Assembly (NCBI GenBank): GCA_025362675.1
Contig: JANYFN010000224.1
Location: 1 to 58,221 of the forward strand
DNA length: 58,221 nt
DNA from: Limisphaerales bacterium
Lineage (GTDB): Bacteria; Verrucomicrobiota; Verrucomicrobiia; Limisphaerales; UBA11358
Direction: 5' to 3'
The notes below the pieces were generated by a model. The model searched no databases and was not told the DNA's origin. It saw only the letters and a list, made by a program, of their open reading frames with translations. The position numbers were made by a program, and so were the translations under genes. Numbering within the stretch: position 1 is the stretch's first letter; every line of letters begins with the position of its first letter. Shown one piece after another: positions 10,622 to 20,400 of the stretch.

Positions 10622-13600
10622 TTACGGATAAGTCAAGCGATAGAACACTGTCGGCTTGGTGCTATCCACCGTGATATTCGTGCTCGAAAGGGTTCCATCT
10701 GTTATGTAAATCCAGTTCGTGCGCAGTCCGACGGACAAGCTGTTCGTCTGCATCTGCAACCGCCAACCTTGACCCGCTGGCCACGAGAGGCTCAGAGTGT
10801 TTCCGCTGACACTGTTAGTCAGCTTTGCCGGACCGCTCGGACCAACTGACGTCGTGACCACGCTCAACAAACCGTTGGTGAAAGTGAAGGCTTTCCCGGA
10901 ACCAGGACTACCGACGATGCTCGCAAAGTTGCCCGTGTTCGTCGCCCCAGTTCCACTGAACAGTATGAAGGTCTGGCCAGCGGTGAACGTCCCGTTCGTG
11001 ACAATGTTCAACACACCACCATAAGTCACGGCGGCACCTAAGACGACACTGTTATTAGTTGGAGTGCTACCATTCACAACAAAGGTGTTGGTCGAACCAG
11101 CTAGGAGCGTCACGTTACCGTTTAAGGTGAGTTTGCCGCTGCCACTTACGCCCGGCGAAAGGATGCCGCCCGCAGTGTTAGTGACCAAACCGATAATCGA
11201 ACCGGTGCCGCCCAGCGTGCCGCCGCTATTGATCGTCACCGGGTTCGTGCCTGTGCCACTGGTAGCATTGATCAACAGCGTGCCGCCGCTGATGGTGGTT
11301 CCGCCGTTGTAGGTGTTCGCGCCCGAGAGCGTCAGCGTGCCTGTGCCAATTTTAGTAATGGCCAGCGTCTTTCCAGCGCCACCGTCCGCGATCGTTCCCG
11401 AATAGATGCTATTGGTGTTACCATCCCCAATGGTCAGCGTCGAGGCACCGGCGCTGGTGTTGCGAATGATGGCTCCCGTCACCGAGACGTTGCTCATCCC
11501 GTTAATAGTCTCGTTGAAGCCGTTCAGTTCTAAGATGGTCAAGTGATTAGCGTCAGCACCGTTAAAAACAACGTTGCCGTAACCAGGTCCATTGGGGATC
11601 ACACCCGAGGCGCCAAGCTTTAAGGTCGTCGAGGCTCCAGTGCGAGCTGCGCTAAAGTCATTACAGAATATATTGGCGTTGCCGGTGAAGTTATTACCCG
11701 TGTTGGAGAGTAAGAAATTCCGGGAATTAGCACCATTATTCATGCCGTAGAAGTCAATGCTGTAGGGACCGGTGATCTGACCGCTGATGGTAAAAGTGAC
11801 TCCTGAGGCGGCAAAGTTCCCGATCCGGGCGTTACCAGACAGCGTGATCGTGCCCGATAACGTGCTAGCCACATCACAGCGGACGGCACCGTCAAAGTTA
11901 TTACCATACGCGTCCGCTTCGGGATAGCCGATGCTACTGAGGTTCATGGGATTGCTTATAGTTGTGGCCGCGCTGATGTAAAGCTGGCCAGCGTTGGTTT
12001 GCACGATGGTGGTGCCGCCGCCCAAGTTAGCCCCAGATGATACAAAAATCCGTCCGTTGGTAATGATGGTTTGGCCGCTATAGGTGTTAATGGTGGAAGA
12101 CAGTGTGAGGTCGCTCTTGGTTGCACCGGATTTGAGCAGCCCGCCAGCACCAGTGATCGGTCCGGCTAAGTTCTGTCCAGAAGTGCTGCCGTATTCAAAA
12201 GTGGCACCCGCGTTGATATAGATTCCTCCCGTATTGGTGCCGCCGACACCCAATCTTCCGGCACCACCAATCGTCAGCTGGTTGCTATTGATGATCGTAT
12301 TGCCAGTGTAGGTATTATTGTTAGTCAGCGTGACGCTAGCCGAGCCGTTCTTGATGAGTGAACAAGTGCCGGTGATGCCAAAGTTACCGCCAATCGTGTA
12401 ATTGGTTTTGTTATTGTTAAATGCGACCTGAGTGGGTGTGACGTTGGCCACCGAAATGGCCACCAAGTTGTTGCTCTTGAGGGTGTCATCGAACAACACA
12501 CTGTTGTTGTCGATGTAGTCGGCAGCGATTCCGTTGGTGTTCCAATTTTTCGGACTGCCGAGGACATTGACACTCCATTCGCCGCTCAAGCCACCCGTCC
12601 AAACATACGGGTTGTAGAGCACTTGGATAGCGCCTGTTCCGGAAATATAACCTCCCGGGGTGGTGCTCTTGTAAACTCCGTTCGGCTGGCTGACGCCGTT
12701 CAGCACGAGTGCCAAGACCACATTTGTGCCGACGTAGTTTAGGTCCAGCACCGCTCCGCTGGCCACTCTCACCGTAGAGCTCAAGGCTAAGGCGGGCTGG
12801 GCGATAGATAGCGTGCCGGCATTGACCGTGGTATTTCCGGTGTAGGCGTTGGCGGACAGGGTCAGCGTGCCCGAGCCAACCTTGGTTAATGAACCGCTGC
12901 CGCTCAAAGTGCCGCTGTAAGTCGTGGTCGCATTGTTCTTGCCAATGGACACCGAGCCGACACCGAGTGACAAATTGCGCGAGCCGGTCAAAGCGCCGAT
13001 CACGCAGTCGCGATTATTCAAGCTGACCGAGCCAGCATCTGCGGCGTTCATGTCCAGCGTGGCGTTTTGCAGGGCATAGACATTGCCTATGCTTAACTTC
13101 CCGGTCCCCACCGAGCGGAAGGTTCCGCTAAAGGTGTTCGATCCGCTGATGGTGAGAGTGTTATTTGCAAAACTATTATATAAGATGTTGCCCGTGCCAC
13201 TGATAGAACCGCTGATGGTGCTGCCACCGAAAGCATCAACGGGGCTAGAACAAGTCAGCGTAAAGCCGTTCATATTCAAAGAACCAGACACAACCACGCC
13301 TACAGACTGATTGTTGTTGAGCGCACCGGTCGCAAACTGCACCAGAGCAGAATCCGCAGTCAGGGTGATCGGCCCAGACCACGTCAGCGTGTTATAGTTA
13401 TTAAACTGGGCTTCGGATTCCAGGATGCCGCCGTTTAAGGTGAGCGCATTAGTGATCGTGGCGTTGCCGGGTGCCGCTTCAATAATCGCCCCCGCATTCA
13501 AGGTCACGGACCCGGTGCCAAAGGGGTTAGCGCCGTTCCAGACGTTCAATTTGCCATTGCTGATGCCATTCACAATTGTGCCGCCGTTGTAAGTATTCGC

Positions 13601-16420
13601 GCCTTGCACCGTCAATCGCGAACTCGCTCCGTTACAGTAATAGGTGATACCGCCCGAACCGCTGATAGCTCCTGAAAGAAGATCACCAGTCAGCGAAACA
13701 TTGAAGCCTTCGTTAGGCCCATTACCTCCGGTGTTGGTTATTGAGATGCCGCCAGCGCCAATATTTATCGGACCAGAAAGAGTCACGCCCCCGGCACCAC
13801 CATCGCCGGACATTTGGAAACCGTTCGCTATGGTGATCGGCCCAGACCAGTTTTGAACGCTGAGGTTACCCCCGCCAATGCGCAAGTAACACGAGTCTAA
13901 GGACAACACATTCGTGAACGTGCAGGCGGCGGTATAAGAATTCGCTCCCGGTTTGAAGGTCACCGGCCCGGTGCCATATTTCGCCGTGGCACTTGGGAAT
14001 GAAAGGAAGGCACCTTGCTCAAAGGTGGTGCCACCGCTGTAGGTGTTGTTCGACGAATTCAACGTCAGGTTTCCCGCGAACACATCCAAGGCCAAAGCGC
14101 CGCCGGTGTTCTGAATGATGCCGCTAAAGGTGCTGTTGGCACCGCTAAGACCATTGGTCAAGGTCACCGCACTGCCGCTCGTGTTGTTCACGACACCGCT
14201 GCCGTTCAAGCCGTTGATCGCTTCCGGCTGGCCATTCAAATCAAGCAAACCGTTGACATACAAATTTCCCGTGCCCGCCCCATTCGGCAGCCCGTTCGCT
14301 GTCGTCATCTTCAGCGTGCTGCCGCTGGACACAGTCGTGTCGCCAGCATAACTCGCCGCACTGTTGAAATTTACTGTGCCTGCTCCTGTGATCGTCACGC
14401 CACTACCTCCACTCGCTCCGCCATTGATGTTCAACGTGCGATTAGTCGTAATATTCCATGACTGATCGGCCAAGACTTGAACTGGTGCAGTAATCGTTAG
14501 GTCTTGACTCGCGCTCGCGAGGTTGATGCCGAGCGCAGAAACTCCCAGATTATTTGCTCCACCAATAGTAACTGGGCCGGAGGGATTGAGGATGGTCACG
14601 CCCGCAATAAAAAAGTCAGCGTTGAGCACCGTGCTCAGGTTGGCCGTGGATAAGTTGTTGAACAACACCGGATCGCCGGGGTTGGGCGATGTCGTTGTAG
14701 TCCAGTTGCCGCCGGTCAGCCAGGAATTATCGCTCGCTCCAGTCCAAACATCAGCTGCGCCCACTACCAAATCCAAACCACCGAAACCATTGATAGCCAG
14801 TGAAACCGCACCAACCGCGCCGTTGCCCGTGAGCGTGACGGATGGCAGCGTGCCGGTGACTAGACCAATGTTGCCCGCCGTGGCAGCTTTTATAATCGTA
14901 TAATTTCCAGTTCCCAGAACCGCGCCGGGATTGTTGACAGTGATCACCGTGCTGCCTGACAACGTCATCGTTCCGTTGGTCTGAATGAACGGCGGATTCA
15001 CGCCGTCATAAGTCATCGAAATCGTGCCCGCGCTGAAATCGCTCGTGCCGTTAATCACCGCTCCCGCCGAACTGTTTTTGAATGTGCCGCCGTTCAGTGC
15101 GTAGTTTGGTGATTCGGCAGAAACATCAAACGTCGCCCCTCCCGCCAAAGTAATGTTTGCGCTCGCAAGTGCGCCCGCACTACCAATAACTAGCTTACCT
15201 GCACTGATAGTCGTGTTGCCGGTATAAGTTGCCGGTGCTCCGACTGAAACTGTGCCGCCACCAACGATGCTCAAAGCTGCACTGCCAGAGATGCCGCCAT
15301 TAGCCGCCACCGTGCCGTTATTGGTGACACTCCAAGTTTGGTTGGCACTAAGAACTAGCGGGGCGGTCATCGTCAAGCTCTGGCTAGCACCAATAAGATT
15401 GATGCCGCCTCCGATAGTCATCGGATTAGCCCCGCCGATGGAAACCGTAGCAGGCGCGTTGCTCAAGGTCAACGTTGACAAGTTATAGCTTAAGTCAGGA
15501 ACCGTGGACAGATTGGCCGTAGATAAATTATTGAAGGTGATGGCATCGCCCGAAAATGGAATGCTGGCCGGACTCCAGTTGCCCGCCGTGCCCCATGAAG
15601 TGTCGCTGCTACCCAACCAAGTCCGCGCGGCAACGCCGATGTCGCGGACGCTGATGGCGTTGAGTTGAACTTCAACACCGCTAGGGACGCTCGTGAGGGT
15701 AAACGTCTGGTTCGTGCTGTCCGCTACGAAAGTGCCAATCGTGAATTGCCCCACGCCGCCTAGCGCCTGAAAAACATTATAAGCTAGCGTGACCGTGTTA
15801 CCGCCGGTGCTGCTGACGCTTTCTTGCCGCGTGGCGAAAGTGCTGCGGCTATCGTCCGCCCAAATCTGCACCGCGTAGTCATGCCCCGTGATCAGGCCTT
15901 TCAACGTCACTGTCCCGGACGAGACGTTTCCATAAGCGCCGCCTTGAAGCACCGTTTGATAACTACTGCTTAAGCCCGAGAACGGAGCAGCCGTTGCCCC
16001 AAAAGAATTCGCAACCGAACCCGCAAAGGTAGAGCCGAAGGTGACGTTGCCCCACGCCGCAAAGCCGCTACCAGCGGTGAAGGTCGCACCGTTGACATTC
16101 GTGGTAGCCGTGGTGAGTCCACCCGCATAGGCATAAAGCGCGGTGCCGCTAGTATTCACATCCGTGTCAGCAACGATGTTCGCCGGAACCCCCCAAGTGA
16201 TGGCGGCGGCGGATGCTGCCGTCGGCGCAAGGACGGTCAATAATGTGGCGAGCGTGGCGACCACCAAAAGTCGCGTGCCAGTTCTGGCTTCGCGCGGGAA
16301 TCTGTCAACGAAGGACGCCAGCCGACAAAAGCTCACAAAACTGTGAGCATCAACAGATGGATTTCCACACATCAGCTTGTTAGCGGTTGAACGAATGATT
16401 TGCACAGATTTGGTTTTCAT
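10622..16420 (-). CDS. Giant secreted autotransporter-associated beta-strand repeat protein
   Basis: This 1932-residue protein has a long N-terminal extension (about 60 residues) before a hydrophobic signal segment (LLVVATLATLLTVLAPTAAS). Residues about 70-265 are the same module found in the GH128-like protein (WGVPANIVADTDVNTSGTAL, then VEVQLNAISVRDIGV). The rest is a long array of PF12951-type repeats with cores such as GANTYNGGTTISGGTLLIN, LTKVGSGTLTLSANAYTGNT and GATFDVSAES, predicted to fold as a beta-helix. The end is LSWPAGQGWRLQ followed by VFYRLTYP, a C-terminal module shared with other proteins in this window. No catalytic domain or autotransporter barrel is seen, so a surface or matrix adhesin role is likely. 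Palindrome site 2 lies 169 bp upstream. Confidence 0.85.
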   Translation of the reverse strand: MKTKSVQIIRSTANKLMCGNPSVDAHSFVSFCRLASFVDRFPREARTGTRLLVVATLATLLTVLAPTAASAAAITWGVPANIVADTDVNTSGTALYAYAGGLTTATTNVNGATFTAGSGFAAWGNVTFGSTFAGSVANSFGATAAPFSGLSSSYQTVLQGGAYGNVSSGTVTLKGLITGHDYAVQIWADDSRSTFATRQESVSSTGGNTVTLAYNVFQALGGVGQFTIGTFVADSTNQTFTLTSVPSGVEVQLNAISVRDIGVAARTWLGSSDTSWGTAGNWSPASIPFSGDAITFNNLSTANLSTVPDLSYNLSTLTLSNAPATVSIGGANPMTIGGGINLIGASQSLTMTAPLVLSANQTWSVTNNGTVAANGGISGSAALSIVGGGTVSVGAPATYTGNTTISAGKLVIGSAGALASANITLAGGATFDVSAESPNYALNGGTFKNSSAGAVINGTSDFSAGTISMTYDGVNPPFIQTNGTMTLSGSTVITVNNPGAVLGTGNYTIIKAATAGNIGLVTGTLPSVTLTGNGAVGAVSLAINGFGGLDLVVGAADVWTGASDNSWLTGGNWTTTTSPNPGDPVLFNNLSTANLSTVLNADFFIAGVTILNPSGPVTIGGANNLGVSALGINLASASQDLTITAPVQVLADQSWNITTNRTLNINGGASGGSGVTITGAGTVNFNSAASYAGDTTVSSGSTLKMTTANGLPNGAGTGNLYVNGLLDLNGQPEAINGLNGSGVVNNTSGSAVTLTNGLSGANSTFSGIIQNTGGALALDVFAGNLTLNSSNNTYSGGTTFEQGAFLSFPSATAKYGTGPVTFKPGANSYTAACTFTNVLSLDSCYLRIGGGNLSVQNWSGPITIANGFQMSGDGGAGGVTLSGPINIGAGGISITNTGGNGPNEGFNVSLTGDLLSGAISGSGGITYYCNGASSRLTVQGANTYNGGTIVNGISNGKLNVWNGANPFGTGSVTLNAGAIIEAAPGNATITNALTLNGGILESEAQFNNYNTLTWSGPITLTADSALVQFATGALNNNQSVGVVVSGSLNMNGFTLTCSSPVDAFGGSTISGSISGTGNILYNSFANNTLTISGSNTFSGTFRSVGTGKLSIGNVYALQNATLDMNAADAGSVSLNNRDCVIGALTGSRNLSLGVGSVSIGKNNATTTYSGTLSGSGSLTKVGSGTLTLSANAYTGNTTVNAGTLSIAQPALALSSTVRVASGAVLDLNYVGTNVVLALVLNGVSQPNGVYKSTTPGGYISGTGAIQVLYNPYVWTGGLSGEWSVNVLGSPKNWNTNGIAADYIDNNSVLFDDTLKSNNLVAISVANVTPTQVAFNNNKTNYTIGGNFGITGTCSLIKNGSASVTLTNNNTYTGNTIINSNQLTIGGAGRLGVGGTNTGGIYINAGATFEYGSTSGQNLAGPITGAGGLLKSGATKSDLTLSSTINTYSGQTIITNGRIFVSSGANLGGGTTIVQTNAGQLYISAATTISNPMNLSSIGYPEADAYGNNFDGAVRCDVASTLSGTITLSGNARIGNFAASGVTFTISGQITGPYSIDFYGMNNGANSRNFLLSNTGNNFTGNANIFCNDFSAARTGASTTLKLGASGVIPNGPGYGNVVFNGADANHLTILELNGFNETINGMSNVSVTGAIIRNTSAGASTLTIGDGNTNSIYSGTIADGGAGKTLAITKIGTGTLTLSGANTYNGGTTISGGTLLINATSGTGTNPVTINSGGTLGGTGSIIGLVTNTAGGILSPGVSGSGKLTLNGNVTLLAGSTNTFVVNGSTPTNNSVVLGAAVTYGGVLNIVTNGTFTAGQTFILFSGTGATNTGNFASIVGSPGSGKAFTFTNGLLSVVTTSVGPSGPAKLTNSVSGNTLSLSWPAGQGWRLQMQTNSLSVGLRTNWIYITDGTLSSTNITVDSTKPTVFYRLTYP

Positions 16421-16723
16421 ACGGATTTATGTAGCGTTGTATTTGTATTCAGTTAAATGCCTGGATTGTCACAAGCGTTGCTCTTTCAACTCACACTAAA
16501 TAATGCTTCTAATTCGCCAATTTTTGTTGGTTTAAAGAACTTTGTTCAGGGTCACGGAAAACATATATCAGCAATTGAATCTAGCCTATCACGAGTTCTC
16601 GTTATGCCTGTCACACTGCCGATTTCGCCAAACCGCACGGTCGAATGCCCGAGTTGAGACTTGGGTTTTGATCGTTGGTCGTGATGTCATAAAGTATTCT
16701 TTATGCGAGAGGCTGCTTCCCAC
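16421..16723. other. Intergenic region with operator site 2
   Basis: These 303 bp between two leftward genes have no credible coding sequence; short open frames on the plus strand lack any family signature. The region is AT-rich near 16421-16560, which fits a promoter for the 10622-16420 gene. It contains one copy of the palindrome at 16589-16604. Confidence 0.6.
16589..16604 (-). promoter_or_regulatory. Candidate operator palindrome, site 2
   Basis: TCACGAGTTCTCGTTA differs from the perfect palindrome at one position in the right arm. Read toward the downstream leftward gene it is TAACGAGAACTCGTGA followed by TA. It lies about 170 bp upstream of the 1932-residue repeat protein. Confidence 0.62.
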
Positions 16724-17335
16724 TCAACGAATATAGACCCTCTTAAGGAGCCTTATTCCTGCCGCACCCACCGCGCAGGAGGCAAAAATCACCATCGCCA
16801 CATTCACTGGTTCGGGCACCGGTGTTATGTCCAGACTCCAGCCGGTCAAGGTAGCCTGTCCGCCGCCGGGTGATTCATCGGCAAAATATAATGTCCAAGT
16901 GCCATCGGCTACTGAACCATTAAAATTAGCGAGCGATCCCGCAGCCTGATAGGTGCCGGTAAATACGGAGCCAGCGGTCTCGGCAGTAGTTTGGATTGAA
17001 CCAGCAGTAGCAGCATCGGACAAAGTGACATTCAAACCTGACCCAGCGTAGCCAAACGGATTGCCAGTAGTAACTCCCGGACGATTTAACAGCATTACCA
17101 AGGTTCCATTCGGGGCGACTAGATAAGAATATAAATCACCGTTGAAACCGCCCGATAGTTGCAAGTCCACGGTAAGACCGGAAACCGTTGCGCCGGGCGC
17201 AGCCTGGTCATAAGATCCGGCAAAAGAAACTCCTACCAGGTTACCATCTGGTATGGTGCCTGTTTGATAGAGTGATGCTTTGGCATGAAAAGCTAAAGCC
17301 AGCGTTAAGTAGAGCCGCAATAGTTTTGATTTCAT
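16724..17335 (-). CDS. P-domain protein with PEP-CTERM sorting signal
   Basis: This protein is 203 residues from the chosen ATG at 17335, which begins a signal peptide (MKSKLLRLYLTLALAFHAKA). The reading frame is open 60 bp further upstream, but those codons have no signal character and run toward the upstream hairpins. The body matches a proprotein convertase P-domain: VSGLTVDLQLSGGFNGDLY, a hydrophobic LVMLLNR strand, and the closing DGTWTLYFADESPGGGQATL with LTGWSLDI. The C-terminus is a textbook PEP-CTERM signal: PVPEP, a hydrophobic stretch (MVIFASCAVGAAGI) and a basic tail RLLKRVYIR. Such proteins are recognised by an exosortase, which is not in this window, and end up in the outer envelope or extracellular matrix. 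No palindrome precedes this gene. Confidence 0.82.
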   Translation of the reverse strand: MKSKLLRLYLTLALAFHAKASLYQTGTIPDGNLVGVSFAGSYDQAAPGATVSGLTVDLQLSGGFNGDLYSYLVAPNGTLVMLLNRPGVTTGNPFGYAGSGLNVTLSDAATAGSIQTTAETAGSVFTGTYQAAGSLANFNGSVADGTWTLYFADESPGGGQATLTGWSLDITPVPEPVNVAMVIFASCAVGAAGIRLLKRVYIR

Positions 17336-17380
17336 TTCAAAAATAGAGTTGGTTTGTTCAAGTAGTTTGAGAAAGGTATC

Positions 17381-17413
17381 GGGTGGTGATGCCAACCCCT
17401 AACATCACCACCC
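17381..17413 (-). terminator. Perfect 11-bp hairpin after the large repeat gene
   Basis: GGGTGGTGATG (17381-17391) and CATCACCACCC (17403-17413) pair perfectly around an 11-base loop. On the minus strand it lies 60 bp past the stop at 17474 and upstream of the P-domain gene start at 17335. A second hairpin (17422-17444) precedes it. Together they probably end transcription of the 25305-17474 gene. Confidence 0.55.
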
Positions 17414-17421
17414 ATCCCCAA

Positions 17422-17444
17422 ATGGTGGAACCCAAAACCACCAT
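17422..17444 (-). terminator. Second tandem hairpin (7-bp stem)
   Basis: ATGGTGG (17422-17428) pairs with CCACCAT (17438-17444) around a 9-base loop. It is 29 bp past the stop codon at 17474, just before the stronger hairpin at 17381-17413 in the direction of transcription. Confidence 0.4.
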
Positions 17445-17473
17445 AAAGTTTTTGTTTATGCTCGTCACGGCAC

Positions 17474-20400
17474 TCACGGATTATATTGCAAACGGTAATA
17501 AGCATTTGGTGACGGCGCGCTGGTATCAATGAACTGGAACAAGCCGCCAGCTGGAGCGTTCGTGGTCCAAATTGCTAACCAGGTCGTCAAATCCGTCGAA
17601 CGGGCAACGGTATAACTTAAGCCAGGAATGCCCGCAAAGTTCAATATCGCCGTGCCGCTAGAGACGCTCCCGATCTGGCTTTGACCAAATAGCGGTGCGC
17701 TGTCAACATTCACGGTTACCGTGGCACTGTTCGTCCCGCCAAAACCGTCGCTCACGATATAACTAAACTGGTCCGCCACGGCATTGGTGTTGTAATACAT
17801 CACATAGCCGGCTGACACTAAAACGGTCGCGTTATTAGTCGTCGTTCCAACGGAAGCTAGCGTGAAGGTGTCGCCATCCACATCTGTTACATTGGTCAAG
17901 AGATCGCTGACGAGCACCTTGAACGAATTTAAGGCCGACGACCGTGAGTAATTAATATTGTTGGCCGCTGGCGGATGATTGGTAACAACCTGACTCAACG
18001 TGTTGGTGCTGCCGAGATAGTTGCCATCGCCGAGATAAATGAAGCTAATCTGATTAGTTCCGCGTAATAGATTGGTGATGGACAAACTCGTGGCACTGCC
18101 AGAAGAGATAGTGTTCGTGCTGATGGCTCCACCTGGCGCAGAGAAAATCACGTTACCAGTCGCGTCCGCCGGCAATGTGGCGCCGAAAGTGACGCCGTCC
18201 TTATAACCAGACGGATTTTCCGAGGAGGATGCCCCAATAGAAGTGCCAGTTGGATTGACCGTTAACGTGCCATTCGTGTAGCTGATGGCATAGTTGGCTG
18301 AAGCAAGGCCAGAAGGGACAATAGTGTAAGTGCCCGCGTTTGTCGCATTCTGTGAGGTGCCACCATAACTTAGGCTGCCGCCCAACGAACCGGCCGTATC
18401 GCCGTTCACAAAGCCATAGTAAACCACACCGTTACCGCCCGTGTAACCTAGACCGTTGTATGTCTTATTATCATTGTTCGCCGCCACGCCGAGTGCCGCT
18501 GGATTTACTGTCAAATTTACCATTATGCTGATAGTGGTGTAGTTGGTTGTATCGTCCGGCGTGAAGGTCACACCTTGCGAAGCCGTGCCGGCATTAGGCG
18601 TGGTTGAAGGTGCGGTGTAAGCAAAGCTCCCAGCCGCCGGTGTGGCGGAACCACCACTCAACGTTGAAGCAGACAGCATCTGGCCGAAAGTGATACCACT
18701 GGCAGAAGGAACCGCGGTGACCACCGAGGCGGCCTGATTGATGGTTAACATGCCGTTATTAAACGTGATTGCGTAATTGGTGCTGGTCAAACCCGAAGGA
18801 ATAATCACGTAACTGCCGGCATTGATTGCGGCTTGCGACGTGCCATTGTAAGTCAAGGTGCCACCGAGCACGCCGGAAGTTTCACCGTTAACAAAGCCGG
18901 TGTAAGTCACTCCATTATTCGTAGCATAGGCATTTCCGTCATACGTTTTGCTATCACTATTCGCGGTTATGTTCAGCAGAGTATTGGTAATCATCATTGA
19001 ACCGCTCGCACCCGCCAGCGTGTAGTTAGTCCCGGCCCCACCGCTCAAGGCCAGAGAACCAAACGAAGTGATCGCGCTCGTCCCGACATTCGCACTCGCA
19101 AGACCGCCGCTGCCGGTGGCCACCGTTACGATGTCGCTGTTGACCGCGTTGGTGACCGACAAATTGGCCGCCGCCGCGTTCGTCGTCCCGTCATAACCAC
19201 GGGTGCCACTCAAGCCGACCGCTAACTGGCTCACGGTCAGGATGCCAGTGTTGTAGGTGATGCTGTAATTGCTCAGTCCGCTGCCCGTTACCGCGCTGGG
19301 CGTGATTGTGTAGTTTCCCACCGTCGCCGCCACTGTGTTACCTGGGAGCGAGCCGCTGGCGGTCAGGGTGACGCCGCCAATCGAATCGCCGTTCGTCAAG
19401 CCGGATGATATGAAGGCCGTCGTTGCCAACGTCAACGCCGTGCCGTAGGTCTTGCTTTGCGCGCTGGCGGTAATCGTCAGGTTTGCCAAGTTAATCGTGA
19501 AGTTGCCGGCGGACAATCCGGTCAACGGCGTGTAATTCGTGTTGGCTGGCACAAAGGTCGCCGTCACCGCATACGTGCCCTGCGCCGTCTGCGTGGACGC
19601 GCCGCCGGTTAGGATGGTGGTCACAGTGCCGGTTGTGTTCGTGCCGCTCAAGGTCACGGTCGCTGCATGGGCGTGGCCATCATATGTCACCGGCGAATTG
19701 TTCACCGCCACTGCCGCCGTCGAGGTCGCCTGATTCACCACCTGCGACAACGCGCTGGACGTGCTTACGTCGTAACTCGCATTGCCAGCATAACTGGCAG
19801 TGATGCTGTGAGTGGCCGCAGCAAGTGAATTGTTGGTAATGGTGTAAATGGACACGGTGCCTGCACTGCTGACTAAGGTGCCGGTGCCAATCGAATTCGT
19901 GCCGTCGTAGAAGGTCACCGTGCCGCTGGGCGCACTGCCGTCACCGCCACTGCCAGTTACCGTGTTCGTGAAAATGACCGAACTTCCATAGGTGGAGGGA
20001 TTCGCGCTCGAGGTCACGACCGACGTGGAAGAACCGCCGTTGGTCACCGTGAGGATGCCCGTGCCAGTGATAGACGCGCTGATGTGGGTGGCTCCGCTGC
20101 CAGACGCGCCCCAAGTGCCCTTGGATTTCGCGACGCCGGCAATCTGGATGCCACTGACGGTATTGCTAAACGTGCCCATGGCCAAGATGCCGCCATTCAG
20201 GTTGGCGATGGTAGCCAAGGGGAGAACCTGATTTGTGCCCAACGCTAGCGTGCCGGCGCTGATGATTGTAGCACCAGAATAGCCGTTCGAGCCAGAGAGG
20301 GTCAACATGCCACTGCCGATCTTAGCCACCGCAGCGCTGCCGCTCAGCGCACCGCCATAAACCGTGTTCGAATTGTTGTTGCCAATGGCGGTCGTGCCGC

